Below, in pieces: positions 1 through 7,502 of a stretch of 19,098 nucleotides of DNA; position 1 is the first letter of the stretch; each line of letters opens with the position of its first letter. Under the pieces are notes generated by a model. The model searched no databases and was not told where the DNA came from. It was given only the letters and a program-made list of their open reading frames with translations. The DNA comes from an uncultured Collinsella sp. (lineage in GTDB: Bacteria; Actinomycetota; Coriobacteriia; Coriobacteriales; Coriobacteriaceae). Where the stretch lies: assembly GCA_902494765.1 (NCBI GenBank), contig CABUUK010000046.1, positions 1-19,098 of the forward strand, written 5' to 3'. A program made the position numbers and the translations under genes.

Positions 1-99
1 GCGCGGGTTAAGTTTGCTGCTCTACAGTCCTGCGCAAGACGGAAAGCACATTAAGTGCTTTCCTTTGCGTGCGGAACTCGCGACAAACTTAACCCGCGC
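1..99. repeat. ~100-bp inverted-repeat element, left end cut by window
   Basis: Positions 1-16 (GCGCGGGTTAAGTTTG) are an exact inverted copy of 84-99. The centre is a second perfect inverted repeat, GGAAAGCAC (41-49) and GTGCTTTCC (55-63), around the loop ATTAA. The stretches between these arms also resemble each other when one is reversed (AGTCCTGCGC against AGTTCCGCACGC). The whole piece could therefore fold into one long, imperfect hairpin. No open reading frame in it looks real. The size and symmetry suggest a dispersed palindromic repeat or a MITE-like remnant; copy number cannot be judged here. The left arm may extend beyond the window. Confidence 0.75.
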
Positions 100-241
100 C
101 AGCCGGCCCCGGAGACCCTCCCTGCCGTCACTTTGTTCGAGCCGTTGTTGTTGCTCGCCGCTTCGCGGCTCGGCGGCCCCGTTCTCCGCGGCGGGGTTGG
201 TCTGATGGATCTTGTTGAAGCTCGGCCATTGGCTCAAATGG
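100..241. other. gene-free spacer
   Basis: No convincing coding region, tRNA or promoter was recognised. Only a small GC-rich hairpin is visible, around GCCGC-TTC-GCGGC near 160-172. Short open frames on both strands have no ribosome-binding site and low-complexity translations. Confidence 0.5.
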
Positions 242-275
242 AAACGGGGGACGCATCTGCATCCCCCGTTTTTGT
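242..275. terminator. intrinsic terminator, probably bidirectional
   Basis: AAACGGGGGA (242-251) pairs perfectly with TCCCCCGTTT (262-271) around a 10-nt loop. The plus-strand side ends in TTTTT then GTTGT, a good terminator tail. The minus-strand side has only TTT. It lies 10 nt beyond the stop of the minus-strand phosphodiesterase gene, so it probably ends that transcript. It may also stop a plus-strand transcript entering from outside the window. Confidence 0.75.
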
Positions 276-280
276 TGTGA

Positions 281-748
281 TTACTCTAGGTCAATAAACT
301 TAGTGCTTAGGATCTTGCCGTCTTTTACTAGCATTCTGGCCATGGTGGGGCCTCGGGTGCCTCTGGGGTAGCTGGCGCTGCCCGGGTTGAGGACTAAGCA
401 ACGGCCCACTTGGGCTTCTTTGGTTACGTGGGTGTGGCCGTTGATGGCTACGTCTACGGATCCCACCGGAAGGTCTTCGCGGTAGTGGGCTACGGCGAAT
501 TTAAGGCCTTCGTAGGTAAAGAGTGCAAGACGGTCTACATCGGGGCCGTAGTCGCGGTAGTAATCGTTGTTACCCAGTACGGCCCGCACGGGGGCGATGG
601 TGCATAGGTGCTCGTAGTCCATCTCTGACGTGAGGTCGCCGGCGTGGATAATCAGGTCTGCGCCCTCAAGCTCATCCAAGAGCGCAGGCGATAAATAGCC
701 GTGGGTGTCCGAGATGATGTCGATGCGCTTGGCGCTTGCACTGTTCAT
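281..748 (-). CDS. YfcE/MJ0936-type metallophosphoesterase
   Basis: A 155-aa calcineurin-like phosphoesterase of the small YfcE/MJ0936 class. These are soluble enzymes that use two divalent metals to cleave phosphodiesters; the natural substrate is usually unknown. All expected metal motifs are present: D14-x-H16 in SDTHG, GD at 37-38, GNND at 59-62, H88, and GHTH at 104-107, followed by NPGS at 121-124. The length is normal for the family. The ATG at 748 is chosen because GGAAGG lies about 7 nt upstream and the protein then begins shortly before the first motif. A longer frame upstream runs antisense through a terminator and the end of the regulator gene and is unlikely. The gene starts only 40 nt after the terminator of response regulator 1, and no clear promoter was seen in the gap. 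Confidence 0.9.
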   Translation of the reverse strand: MNSASAKRIDIISDTHGYLSPALLDELEGADLIIHAGDLTSEMDYEHLCTIAPVRAVLGNNDYYRDYGPDVDRLALFTYEGLKFAVAHYREDLPVGSVDVAINGHTHVTKEAQVGRCLVLNPGSASYPRGTRGPTMARMLVKDGKILSTKFIDLE

Positions 749-787
749 GGGATCCCTTCCGCAAAAAACGATTCGGCAGATACATAC

Positions 788-837
788 AAAAAGGCCCCAC
801 GGCTCCGCAGACGATGGGTCTACAGAGCTGCGGGGCC
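788..837 (-). terminator. intrinsic terminator after response regulator 1
   Basis: Read on the minus strand, GGCCCC (837-832) pairs with GGGGCC (798-793). Further, imperfect pairing of GCAGCTC with GAGCCG follows inside the stem, and the hairpin is followed directly by TTTTTGT. It sits just past the TAG stop of the regulator at 844 and 40 nt before the phosphodiesterase ATG. Confidence 0.75.
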
Positions 838-843
838 AGTGTG

Positions 844-1560
844 CTAGAGACTCAGAGCCTTCTTGAGCGGCACGACGCGGCGGCGCGAAACCGGCACGCG
901 TTCGTCGACGCCCGTAATGCCCAGCTGGATGGCGCCCGAGGGCACCGTCTCGACGTCCGTAACGCACGCCAAGTTGACGATATAGCGGCGGTGAACACGG
1001 AAGAAGCCAAAGTCGCAGAGCTTGGCCTCAAACTGCGCCAGCGAGGTCGTCGACAAAAAGCGATCATCGACGGTATAGATGCAGGAGTAATCGTCCTTGG
1101 CCATGATAAAGCGAATGTCGTCCACGGGAATGAGCACCTTGCGGCCGCCCTTTTCCACCGGGATACGCTCGATGGTCACCTTGCTGTCCGTAACCGGCTT
1201 GGCGCGTTGCATGACCTTCTCGATCGCGCGATCCAAGCGAGCTTCCTCGACCGGCTTCATCAGATAATCGACGGCATCCACGTCGAATGCCTCGACCGCA
1301 TGGTCACTATACGCAGTCACAAACACGATCGCCGGCGGATTTTTGAGCTTATGCAGCGCCTCGGCAAGTTGCAGGCCCGAGGCACCGGGCATCGAGATAT
1401 CGAGAAACACGACATCCACGCGACTTTCCATAAGCATCTCGATGGCGGAGCGGACGCTCGACGCCTCCGTGATCGTGCCGATCTTGCCCGTTTGCTCGAG
1501 CAGGAAGCGAAGCTCCGAGCGAGCCGGCGCCTCATCATCCACAATCATCGCACGCAGCAT
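844..1560 (-). CDS. LytR/AlgR-family response regulator (REC + LytTR), pair 1
   Basis: A 238-aa cytoplasmic response regulator. The receiver domain (about 3-120) has the acidic pocket D8/D9, phospho-acceptor D54 (FLDISMPG), T82 and K102 (in LMKP). A LytTR DNA-binding domain follows (about 128-236), with its characteristic FFRVHRRYIVNL segment and a C-terminal VPVSRRR. LytTR proteins bind direct repeats upstream of target promoters and often control envelope, peptide-signalling or virulence genes. The ATG at 1560 is preceded by AAAGG at about 10 nt; a TTG seven codons upstream is less likely. It lies 72 nt after kinase 1, and that gap holds a hairpin (CTACGGGC paired with GCCC and GTAG, with an inner CGTC-ATGC-GACG) that could adjust regulator relative to kinase expression. 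Its closest relative in the window is the regulator at 6730-7464. Confidence 0.93.
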   Translation of the reverse strand: MLRAMIVDDEAPARSELRFLLEQTGKIGTITEASSVRSAIEMLMESRVDVVFLDISMPGASGLQLAEALHKLKNPPAIVFVTAYSDHAVEAFDVDAVDYLMKPVEEARLDRAIEKVMQRAKPVTDSKVTIERIPVEKGGRKVLIPVDDIRFIMAKDDYSCIYTVDDRFLSTTSLAQFEAKLCDFGFFRVHRRYIVNLACVTDVETVPSGAIQLGITGVDERVPVSRRRVVPLKKALSL

Positions 1561-1632
1561 AGGGATAAAACCTTTCGTCAACTAACTACGCCGGGCATCC
1601 GTCGCATGACGTTGAGCCCGTAGCCTTTTATT

Positions 1633-2976
1633 TTACTCTTGAATGTCGAAGATGCTCTCTGACAAATCAAGATGAAGGAGCACTTTGGTGCCCTTGCCCG
1701 GCGCCGATTCGACACGCGTATAGGAGTGCGGCCCATAAAAGCGATGGATGCGCTCCGAAATATTGTGCATGGCCACACCGGCGCCGCCACCCTGGGGAGA
1801 GCTGGCGTCGGGACGGGCAGAACGCTCGTCAAACAGTCTGGCGGCGGTACCCTCATCCATGCCCACGCCATTATCGGCCACGGCAATCAAGATTGCATCC
1901 TCGCCGTCTTGGTGAACGGTCACGTCGATCCTCAGGGCGTCGTCATCGCCCATACCATGACGTACGGCGTTCTCGACAATCGGCTGGATCACGAACGCCG
2001 GCACCAGCGTATCTTCCACGTCCTCGGACACATCGAACGTCGCAAGCACGCGGTCCTCGCCAAAGCGGGCCTTCTCAAAGGTAAGGTAGCGCCTGGTCTG
2101 TGCGACCTCGCGCGAGACCGGAATAAGCGATCCCGAGTTGTCGAGCGTGGCACGATAGAACGATGAGAACTCACGAAGCAGTTCGCGGGCCCGCAGCGGG
2201 TCGGTGCGCGTAAACGATGCAATGGTGTTCAGCGTGTTGAACAGGAAGTGCGGGTTAATCTGCGCCTGCAGCGCACGCACCTCGGCGCGCGCCGTGAGTT
2301 CCTTTTGCACCTCGAGCTCGTGGATGGCGAGCTGCGTGGACAAGATCTCGGCAAAGCCCGAGGCAAGCGCGTACTGGGTACGGTCGACGGCGCGCGGAGT
2401 CTTGTAGTAGAACTTGAGCGTGCCGACGGTACGATCGCCCACCTTGATGGGGGCGATAATGCCGGCGGGGACTTGGTTGTGCGAGCCGTCCGAGCCCACG
2501 ACATCCACCATACGGTTGAACGACTGCACGATGCCATGTTCGATAACGTAGCGTGTGGCAAGCGTGTGGATGGGAGTATCGGGCAGCAGTTTTTCCTCAA
2601 ACTCGCCCGCGCAGGCAAGCACGTTGTCCTCGTCGGTGATGGCCACCGTCATGGCGCGCGTCTCGGGCAAAATGCGCCGGCACACCAAACGCGCCGACTC
2701 CTGCGTCAGACCGCCCTTAATGTCCTCGAGCATGGCCGAGGCCACCGAGAGCGTCTCCTCGGTGTACTGGGAGCGCACCGAATCGCGATTGAGCGTCAAA
2801 AAGATAAAGATGCACAGAAAGATGCACAGCAGCGCGCAGGCAATCACCGTGGCGATCGGCTCGATACCGGTCACCAAGGCAAAAATAAAGTACACCAGCA
2901 CGCAAATGGCGCAGGCAACGGCAATGATGCGAAAGATTGATATTGAACTATCGCGCTGGGCGCGGCGGTCGATCAT
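1633..2976 (-). CDS. LytS-type sensor histidine kinase, pair 1
   Basis: A 447-aa sensor kinase. Two hydrophobic segments (about 14-36 and 41-62) anchor it in the membrane with little outside. A GAF-like region follows (about 90-215). The His_kinase domain has the NPHFLFN motif with phospho-acceptor H243, and the HATPase_c domain has the N-box QPIVENAVRHG (331-341), the G1 box DNGVGM (368-373) and the glycine-rich G2 box (396-405). This is the HPK8/LytS layout that pairs with LytTR regulators. The short membrane hairpin suggests that the signal is sensed in the membrane or by the cytoplasmic GAF-like part. The ATG at 2976 overlaps the glycosyltransferase stop as ATGA, and GGAGG lies inside the end of that gene, so the two are translationally coupled. 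It is strikingly similar to the kinase at 7503-8888. Confidence 0.93.
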   Translation of the reverse strand: MIDRRAQRDSSISIFRIIAVACAICVLVYFIFALVTGIEPIATVIACALLCIFLCIFIFLTLNRDSVRSQYTEETLSVASAMLEDIKGGLTQESARLVCRRILPETRAMTVAITDEDNVLACAGEFEEKLLPDTPIHTLATRYVIEHGIVQSFNRMVDVVGSDGSHNQVPAGIIAPIKVGDRTVGTLKFYYKTPRAVDRTQYALASGFAEILSTQLAIHELEVQKELTARAEVRALQAQINPHFLFNTLNTIASFTRTDPLRARELLREFSSFYRATLDNSGSLIPVSREVAQTRRYLTFEKARFGEDRVLATFDVSEDVEDTLVPAFVIQPIVENAVRHGMGDDDALRIDVTVHQDGEDAILIAVADNGVGMDEGTAARLFDERSARPDASSPQGGGAGVAMHNISERIHRFYGPHSYTRVESAPGKGTKVLLHLDLSESIFDIQE

Positions 2977-4160
2977 TCGGCCCCCTCCAGGATACTGATC
3001 AGTTGTGCGTCACGCCAAAGCCCGTCCATGATCTTGGGCCAAAAGCTCTGGAAACGCAGGTAGCTTGCAGCGTTTTGGCGCGCATAGGCCTTTGCCTCGT
3101 CGATACCATGGCGCCAGATGCGCAGGTAGCCCTCATGCTCGCGGGTAAACACGCTGCGGACCATAGCGGTCTTGCGCACGCGGTCGTCGAGCTCGCGCGA
3201 AATCCACGGGCCCGGGTAGGGCATGAGCGATGCCGCCGTAACGGGAATGAGCTCCTTTTGATGCGCGGCGAATGTCAACTTGGCCCGTTCGTAGTACCAA
3301 CGGTATACATCCTGCATAAAGCGCGGTGAGCGCTTTTCGGACTCCGGAGGCAGATGGCGCACGGTCCACTCGTTATCGAACCACACGTCGTAGCCAAACA
3401 TGCGCATGTTAAAGAGGTAATCCAAGTCCTCGCCGCGGGTGATAAACGGGTCAAAGGCCACACGCGTAAAGGCGCGGGCGTGCAGGGCCATCAGGCCGCC
3501 GCACACGTAGTTGGAGCGCGAGATGCGGGTGCCCGAGAGCGCCTTTTTCATCCAACGGTTGAACTCGATGCGCTTGGTCCACCAACGATGGCAGATGCCC
3601 GCCTTGTCCGTGGGAGCCAGCGGCGAGCCGTCGCGATCGTAGAAATAGCCGCTCTTGACCAAGATCGGCAAGCCCTGACGCGTCTGCTGCCCCAACGCAT
3701 AGGTCGCGCGCTTCATAAAGTCGGCGTCGATGACAGTCTCATCGTCATCCAAAAAGATAACCGCGTCATGCCCCAGCACAGCGGCGCAGGCTAGCCCCAT
3801 ATTGCGGATGGCACCGTAGCCTCGCAGGCTCACGCACTCGCCCGAACCCTTGGGCGCGATCTGAGCAACCCGGTCTGCGATGCGCGAGGCCTGGGTGTTG
3901 GTGACAACGGTGACCTTGAGCGTGGGATGCGCGTCGACAATCTCGTGCACGCGCAGCGACACATCGGCTGTGGCAGAAACGGGACAGACCACCAAAAGGA
4001 TGATGCGCGGGATGTCACGTACCTGCTCAAGCGAGGCCAGGCAGCGGTCGAGTTCGGGATTGTCGGCGTTGAGTCGCGTCGAATGGTCATAGGTGCCAGG
4101 GGCGTTTGCGCAAGCGTCATCGCCCGCCCAATACGTTGGAATCACGACTGTGGCGTTCAT
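2973..4160 (-). CDS. family 2 (GT-A fold) glycosyltransferase
   Basis: A 395-aa protein beginning directly with the GT2 strand ATVVIPTYWAG. It has a DXD-type metal and nucleotide-sugar motif at 138-140 (FLDDDE), a GYGAIRNMGL segment at 114-123 that fits the GT2 donor-binding region, a CGGLMALHA acceptor-side motif (220-228) and RGEDLDYLFN (242-251), where the ED pair is the usual site of the catalytic base. No membrane segment is evident, so it is probably cytoplasmic or membrane-associated. The C-terminal ~100 residues are helical and not recognised. The donor sugar and acceptor cannot be deduced; envelope polysaccharide or protein glycosylation is possible. It is the first gene of a unit with kinase 1 and regulator 1, with a 4-nt overlap to the kinase. 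The ATG at 4160 has GGGAGGG about 6 nt upstream. Confidence 0.85.
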   Translation of the reverse strand: MNATVVIPTYWAGDDACANAPGTYDHSTRLNADNPELDRCLASLEQVRDIPRIILLVVCPVSATADVSLRVHEIVDAHPTLKVTVVTNTQASRIADRVAQIAPKGSGECVSLRGYGAIRNMGLACAAVLGHDAVIFLDDDETVIDADFMKRATYALGQQTRQGLPILVKSGYFYDRDGSPLAPTDKAGICHRWWTKRIEFNRWMKKALSGTRISRSNYVCGGLMALHARAFTRVAFDPFITRGEDLDYLFNMRMFGYDVWFDNEWTVRHLPPESEKRSPRFMQDVYRWYYERAKLTFAAHQKELIPVTAASLMPYPGPWISRELDDRVRKTAMVRSVFTREHEGYLRIWRHGIDEAKAYARQNAASYLRFQSFWPKIMDGLWRDAQLISILEGAE

Positions 4161-4181
4161 GCCTTACCCTCCCTGCAACAC

Positions 4182-4216
4182 AAAAACGGGACGCCGCCAA
4201 ACACAGGCGACGCCCC
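4182..4216 (-). terminator. intrinsic terminator or leader attenuator before the glycosyltransferase
   Basis: On the minus strand an 11-bp stem (4216-4206 with 4198-4188) is fully paired if two G-U pairs are allowed, has a 7-nt loop and ends in TTTTTG. The G-U pairs form only in the minus-strand RNA, which fixes the orientation. It lies 115 nt past the transporter stop and 24 nt before the glycosyltransferase ATG. A weak -10-like TATGAT (4239-4234) lies on its upstream side, so it could sit inside the leader of the next gene. Confidence 0.8.
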
Positions 4217-4331
4217 GCGACCTAGCTGATTCCATCATACCCACTTGGGCAAATCATTGCTCGCAAGTCGCAATGTTTATTGCGGATAACCCCAAAAGAG
4301 TACCGTGGACAGGCACAATAGCCGCTCGCTC

Positions 4332-5591
4332 CTATGCGGCATGCTCTGCCGCCCGAGTCATGCGGGACAGGCGGACCAGCAGCATAAAGCCAACGACCAG
4401 CAGCACGCCAATGGAAAGGACGCCCAGCGACGGGTTGCCGGTCAGCGAGGTGACGACCGACACCAGGAAGGTGCCCATAACGCTTGCATAACGACCAAAG
4501 ATGTCAAAGAAGCCGTAGTACTCGTTGGATTTTTCCTTGGGGATAATGCGGCCAAAGTAGCTACGGCTGAGCGCCTGCACGCCGCCCTGGAACAGGCCGA
4601 CCATAATGGCAAGCACCCAAAACTCAAAGGCGGTCTTTAGGAAGAACGCGGCGAACAGCACAATGCCCATATAGGCGGCGACTGCCACCAAGATCATGTT
4701 GAGCGTGCCCACGCGGCCGGCGAGCTTGCCGTAGATGATGGCGGACGGAAAGGCCACGAACTGCGTGACGAGCAGCGCCAGGACCAACTGGGTCGAATCG
4801 ATGCCCAAGGCCGATCCGTAGCTGGTTGCCATGGAAATGACCGTGTGCACACCGTCGATATAGAAGAAGAACGCGATCATGTAGACCAGCACGGTCTTGT
4901 TGTGGGCGATCTCGCGCATGGTGTGTCCGACCTCGGAGAACACACCGCCCACGATGTGGCCGATGGTGTCCTCGGGACCGCGCTCGCGACCGTACTTTTG
5001 CTTATAGGTGCGAATGAGCGGCAGAGTAAAGATGAGCCACCAGGCACCAGTGATGATAAACGACAGACGCGTTGCCAGCATGGTGGGGACGCCAAGAGCG
5101 GGGCCGCCCATGATGAGCGCCAGGCAGATGACGAACGGCACGGTGGAACCGATGTAGCCCCAGGCATAGCCCGAGCTGGACACGGCGTCCATGCGCTCGT
5201 CGGTGGTAATGTCGGGCAGCATGGCGTCGTAGAACGTCATAGAAGAGTTAAGGCCGATGGTGCACAGCACGTACACGGTCAAAAATGCCATGGCGGACAT
5301 TGGGATAGCCTGCGCCAGGCAAAGCACCAGGCCCGTGAGGAAGAAGCCCAAGAAGAACTTGATCTTGTTGCCGGCGTAGTCGGCAAGCGCGCCCAGAATG
5401 GGCATGAGCATGGCGATGACCAGCGAGGCAATCGTCTGCGCATTGCCCCAGGCGACCACCAGGTCGGCCGAAGAAGCGCCGGTATTGATGGCGTTAAAGT
5501 AAATGGGCACCACCGAGGTATTGAGCAGCACGAGGGCCGAATTGCCCACATCATACATAACCCAGTTACGCTCGAGCTTGGTGTATTTCAT
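4332..5591 (-). CDS. UMF1/Atg22-like major facilitator transporter
   Basis: A 419-aa polytopic membrane protein with about 12 hydrophobic segments. Motifs of the UMF1 family (Pfam ATG22 type) are visible: the N-terminal YDVGNSA (13-19), a loop-2/3 segment GALADYAGNK (67-76), YDAMLPDIT (121-129), SRSYFGRIIP (342-351) and FFDIFGRYAS (361-370). Bacterial members are mostly uncharacterised. The family relates to vacuolar amino-acid effluxers in fungi, so export or uptake of amino acids or small metabolites is a guess. The ATG at 5591 has AAGGG about 9 nt upstream. The 101-nt gap to the preceding phospholipase-like gene holds only a weak GGGC/GCCC hairpin, so the two may be partly co-transcribed. 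Confidence 0.87.
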   Translation of the reverse strand: MKYTKLERNWVMYDVGNSALVLLNTSVVPIYFNAINTGASSADLVVAWGNAQTIASLVIAMLMPILGALADYAGNKIKFFLGFFLTGLVLCLAQAIPMSAMAFLTVYVLCTIGLNSSMTFYDAMLPDITTDERMDAVSSSGYAWGYIGSTVPFVICLALIMGGPALGVPTMLATRLSFIITGAWWLIFTLPLIRTYKQKYGRERGPEDTIGHIVGGVFSEVGHTMREIAHNKTVLVYMIAFFFYIDGVHTVISMATSYGSALGIDSTQLVLALLVTQFVAFPSAIIYGKLAGRVGTLNMILVAVAAYMGIVLFAAFFLKTAFEFWVLAIMVGLFQGGVQALSRSYFGRIIPKEKSNEYYGFFDIFGRYASVMGTFLVSVVTSLTGNPSLGVLSIGVLLVVGFMLLVRLSRMTRAAEHAA

Positions 5592-5692
5592 GGACAGGGA
5601 CCCTTCGTATTCGCCCGATATGCAGTTAGTTCATCGTACCCCAATTGTCCAGAACCGCCGGTAAGGATTCGGCAAAGGGGCACGCACGGGCC

Positions 5693-6637
5693 CTATTCCT
5701 CGCGGTCGAACTCCTCATCGGCATTGAGCACGCGACCGCTGTAGTTGACGTGACTGGTCACGGCATCCATGTCACCGGTCTCGATAAAACGTGCGACCGT
5801 GCACTCGTAATCGACCAGCGCGCGATCAAAGACCTCGGGGAAACTCTCGTTCGAGACCTCGTCGGTAAAGGGATTCTTCCATGTCAGATGGCCCAGGTTA
5901 CCGGTGCGCTCGGGCAGCTCCGTCGTCACGCGATGGGCAAGGCCGTCGAGCAGCGAGTAGTCGTGCACCAAGCCCTCAACCAGCGAGATCGCGCGCGTCT
6001 TTGCGGAGCCGGCCGGCTCAATCGCGCGGTAAAGTCGCTGCATATTGGCAACGGCAGCACCGTACTCCCCCGCCGGAATGTCAATGCCGTACACGCGTCC
6101 GGCAACATAGCTCATCAGCACGCCGGCCACGCGATTGATGCGATCGGTAGTGACGATCTCGCCCGCCGGCGGGTAATCGTCGACCGTAGCGCCATCGCGT
6201 TTAAGCTGCAGCATCAGTACATCCAGGTCGCTCTCGATCACGGCATGGACCTGACTGCTCGAATCCTCAAGCTCTGAATCGGACTCCACGATGCCAAACT
6301 GCTGTTCATAGACAAAGGGATGGGCGTTGCGGTCGAGCACGTAATGAGACAGCAGGCCCAGCGCAAAGGCGCGACCCAAGCTGGCGTCGCGCGGCAGCAG
6401 ATGCGACACGCCGTCGCGCAGGCACGCGAACTGGCGAGACATACGCGACCGATGCATGACCTGCGCCAGCAGCGTGCAGTCGGAAACACGCGGTGTCAGA
6501 ATGTGAAAGAAAAACGGGTCGGGGCCTTGGTTGCCCAAGATAAAGGCAATGCGCTCTTCATCGGACGTGATGACGCCCTGCGGAAGACGGTCGATGCTTT
6601 CCTCGCCAAACAGATGATGGGTGATAAGCGCGGGCAT
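5693..6637 (-). CDS. zinc-dependent phospholipase C family protein
   Basis: A 314-aa protein resembling the zinc-dependent phospholipase C superfamily (Pfam Zn_dep_PLPC). Candidate zinc ligands in order are H7/H8 (ITHHLFGE), D40 (GNQGPDPFFF), H98 and D102 (LLSHYVLDRNAHP), H106, and H131 with E135 (HAVIESD). In secreted clostridial enzymes this fold hydrolyses phosphatidylcholine. Here there is no signal peptide, the first histidines lie right at the N-terminus, and the substrate is unknown. The ATG at 6637 has AAAGGA 6 nt upstream; a start ten codons earlier lacks a site. It is the last gene of the kinase 2/regulator 2 unit, 92 nt after the regulator, and a possible internal promoter lies in that gap. 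Confidence 0.82.
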   Translation of the reverse strand: MPALITHHLFGEESIDRLPQGVITSDEERIAFILGNQGPDPFFFHILTPRVSDCTLLAQVMHRSRMSRQFACLRDGVSHLLPRDASLGRAFALGLLSHYVLDRNAHPFVYEQQFGIVESDSELEDSSSQVHAVIESDLDVLMLQLKRDGATVDDYPPAGEIVTTDRINRVAGVLMSYVAGRVYGIDIPAGEYGAAVANMQRLYRAIEPAGSAKTRAISLVEGLVHDYSLLDGLAHRVTTELPERTGNLGHLTWKNPFTDEVSNESFPEVFDRALVDYECTVARFIETGDMDAVTSHVNYSGRVLNADEEFDREE

Positions 6638-6669
6638 AATGATCCTTTCGATTTCATTCGATGCCACCC

Positions 6670-6696
6670 ATTATGCCCACCGCGCGCCCATGCCAA
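6670..6696 (-). promoter_or_regulatory. possible promoter for the phospholipase-like gene
   Basis: On the minus strand TTGGCA (6696-6691) and CATAAT (6675-6670) each match five of six consensus bases, but the spacer is only 15 nt, shorter than usual. It would allow the phospholipase-like gene to be expressed apart from the kinase/regulator pair upstream. Confidence 0.35.
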
Positions 6697-6729
6697 ACCT
6701 GCGATGGTAAACGACGGCATGCAGACCGT

Positions 6730-7464
6730 CTACGCAAGCCCCAGGTGCGACTTGACCTCGGCGGCACGACGACGGGACACCGGTACCGTCGAGTTCACGC
6801 GGTCGAGCCTGAGCTCCATCAACCCCGTGGAGCCAATCTCAACATTGTGCACGTCTTCCAAATTGACCAGGTAGCTGCGATGAACGCGAATAAAGCCCTC
6901 GGAGTCCAAGCGACGCTCGAGCGAAGAGATCGACTCATTGATCAGGTACGTTCCCTCGGCGCAGATGGCGTTGCAAAAATCGGCGCGCGCCTCAAAGTAG
7001 CAGACGTCTGCGGCGGGAATGAACACCTTTTTGCCCCCGCGGTCCACCGTCAGACGCAAAGGTTGGCGCGGAGCATGGATAACACGACGGGCACCCAAGG
7101 CTGCCTCGATCTTGTCGAGTGCCTTTGACAGGCGTGCGTCCTCGACCGGCTTGACGACATAGTCGACCGCATCGAGGTTATACGCATCGGCGGCAAATTC
7201 GGCAAACGCTGTCACAAACACAACCACCGGCGGCGTCTTTAGGTTCTGCAGCGTCTCGGCAAGCTCAATTCCCGAGCGACCGGGCATGGTAATGTCTAAA
7301 AACAGCACGTCGGGCTTGTTCGACAGAATCGACTCCACGGCTTCGGTGACATTGCCCGCCTCGGCAATCTGACCCACACGCGCATCCTTTTCCAACAGAT
7401 AGCGTAGCTCAGCCCTAATGGGAGGCTCGTCATCAACCACCAAGATGTTCCAGCCTTCGGACAT
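6730..7464 (-). CDS. LytR/AlgR-family response regulator (REC + LytTR), pair 2
   Basis: A 244-aa response regulator paralogous to the one at 844-1560. The receiver has D11/D12, phospho-acceptor D57 (FLDITMPG), T85 and K105 (VVKP). The LytTR DNA-binding domain (about 135-242) carries GFIRVHRSYLVNL and ends with VPVSRRR. The ATG at 7464 is preceded by GAGGGG at about 8 nt. It lies 38 nt after kinase 2 and upstream of the phospholipase-like gene, so it presumably takes phosphate from that kinase. The receiver and LytTR motifs are nearly the same as in regulator 1, so overlapping targets are possible; this is inference. Confidence 0.93.
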   Translation of the reverse strand: MSEGWNILVVDDEPPIRAELRYLLEKDARVGQIAEAGNVTEAVESILSNKPDVLFLDITMPGRSGIELAETLQNLKTPPVVVFVTAFAEFAADAYNLDAVDYVVKPVEDARLSKALDKIEAALGARRVIHAPRQPLRLTVDRGGKKVFIPAADVCYFEARADFCNAICAEGTYLINESISSLERRLDSEGFIRVHRSYLVNLEDVHNVEIGSTGLMELRLDRVNSTVPVSRRRAAEVKSHLGLA

Positions 7465-7502
7465 ATGTGCTTCCCCTCTTTTTCTCTCAATCCAACCGCG
7501 TG

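Noticed and set aside
100..241. Possible tRNA or small stable RNA before the first terminator
   Set aside because: GTTCGA near 134-139 is not flanked by a T-arm, and no acceptor or anticodon stem could be built.
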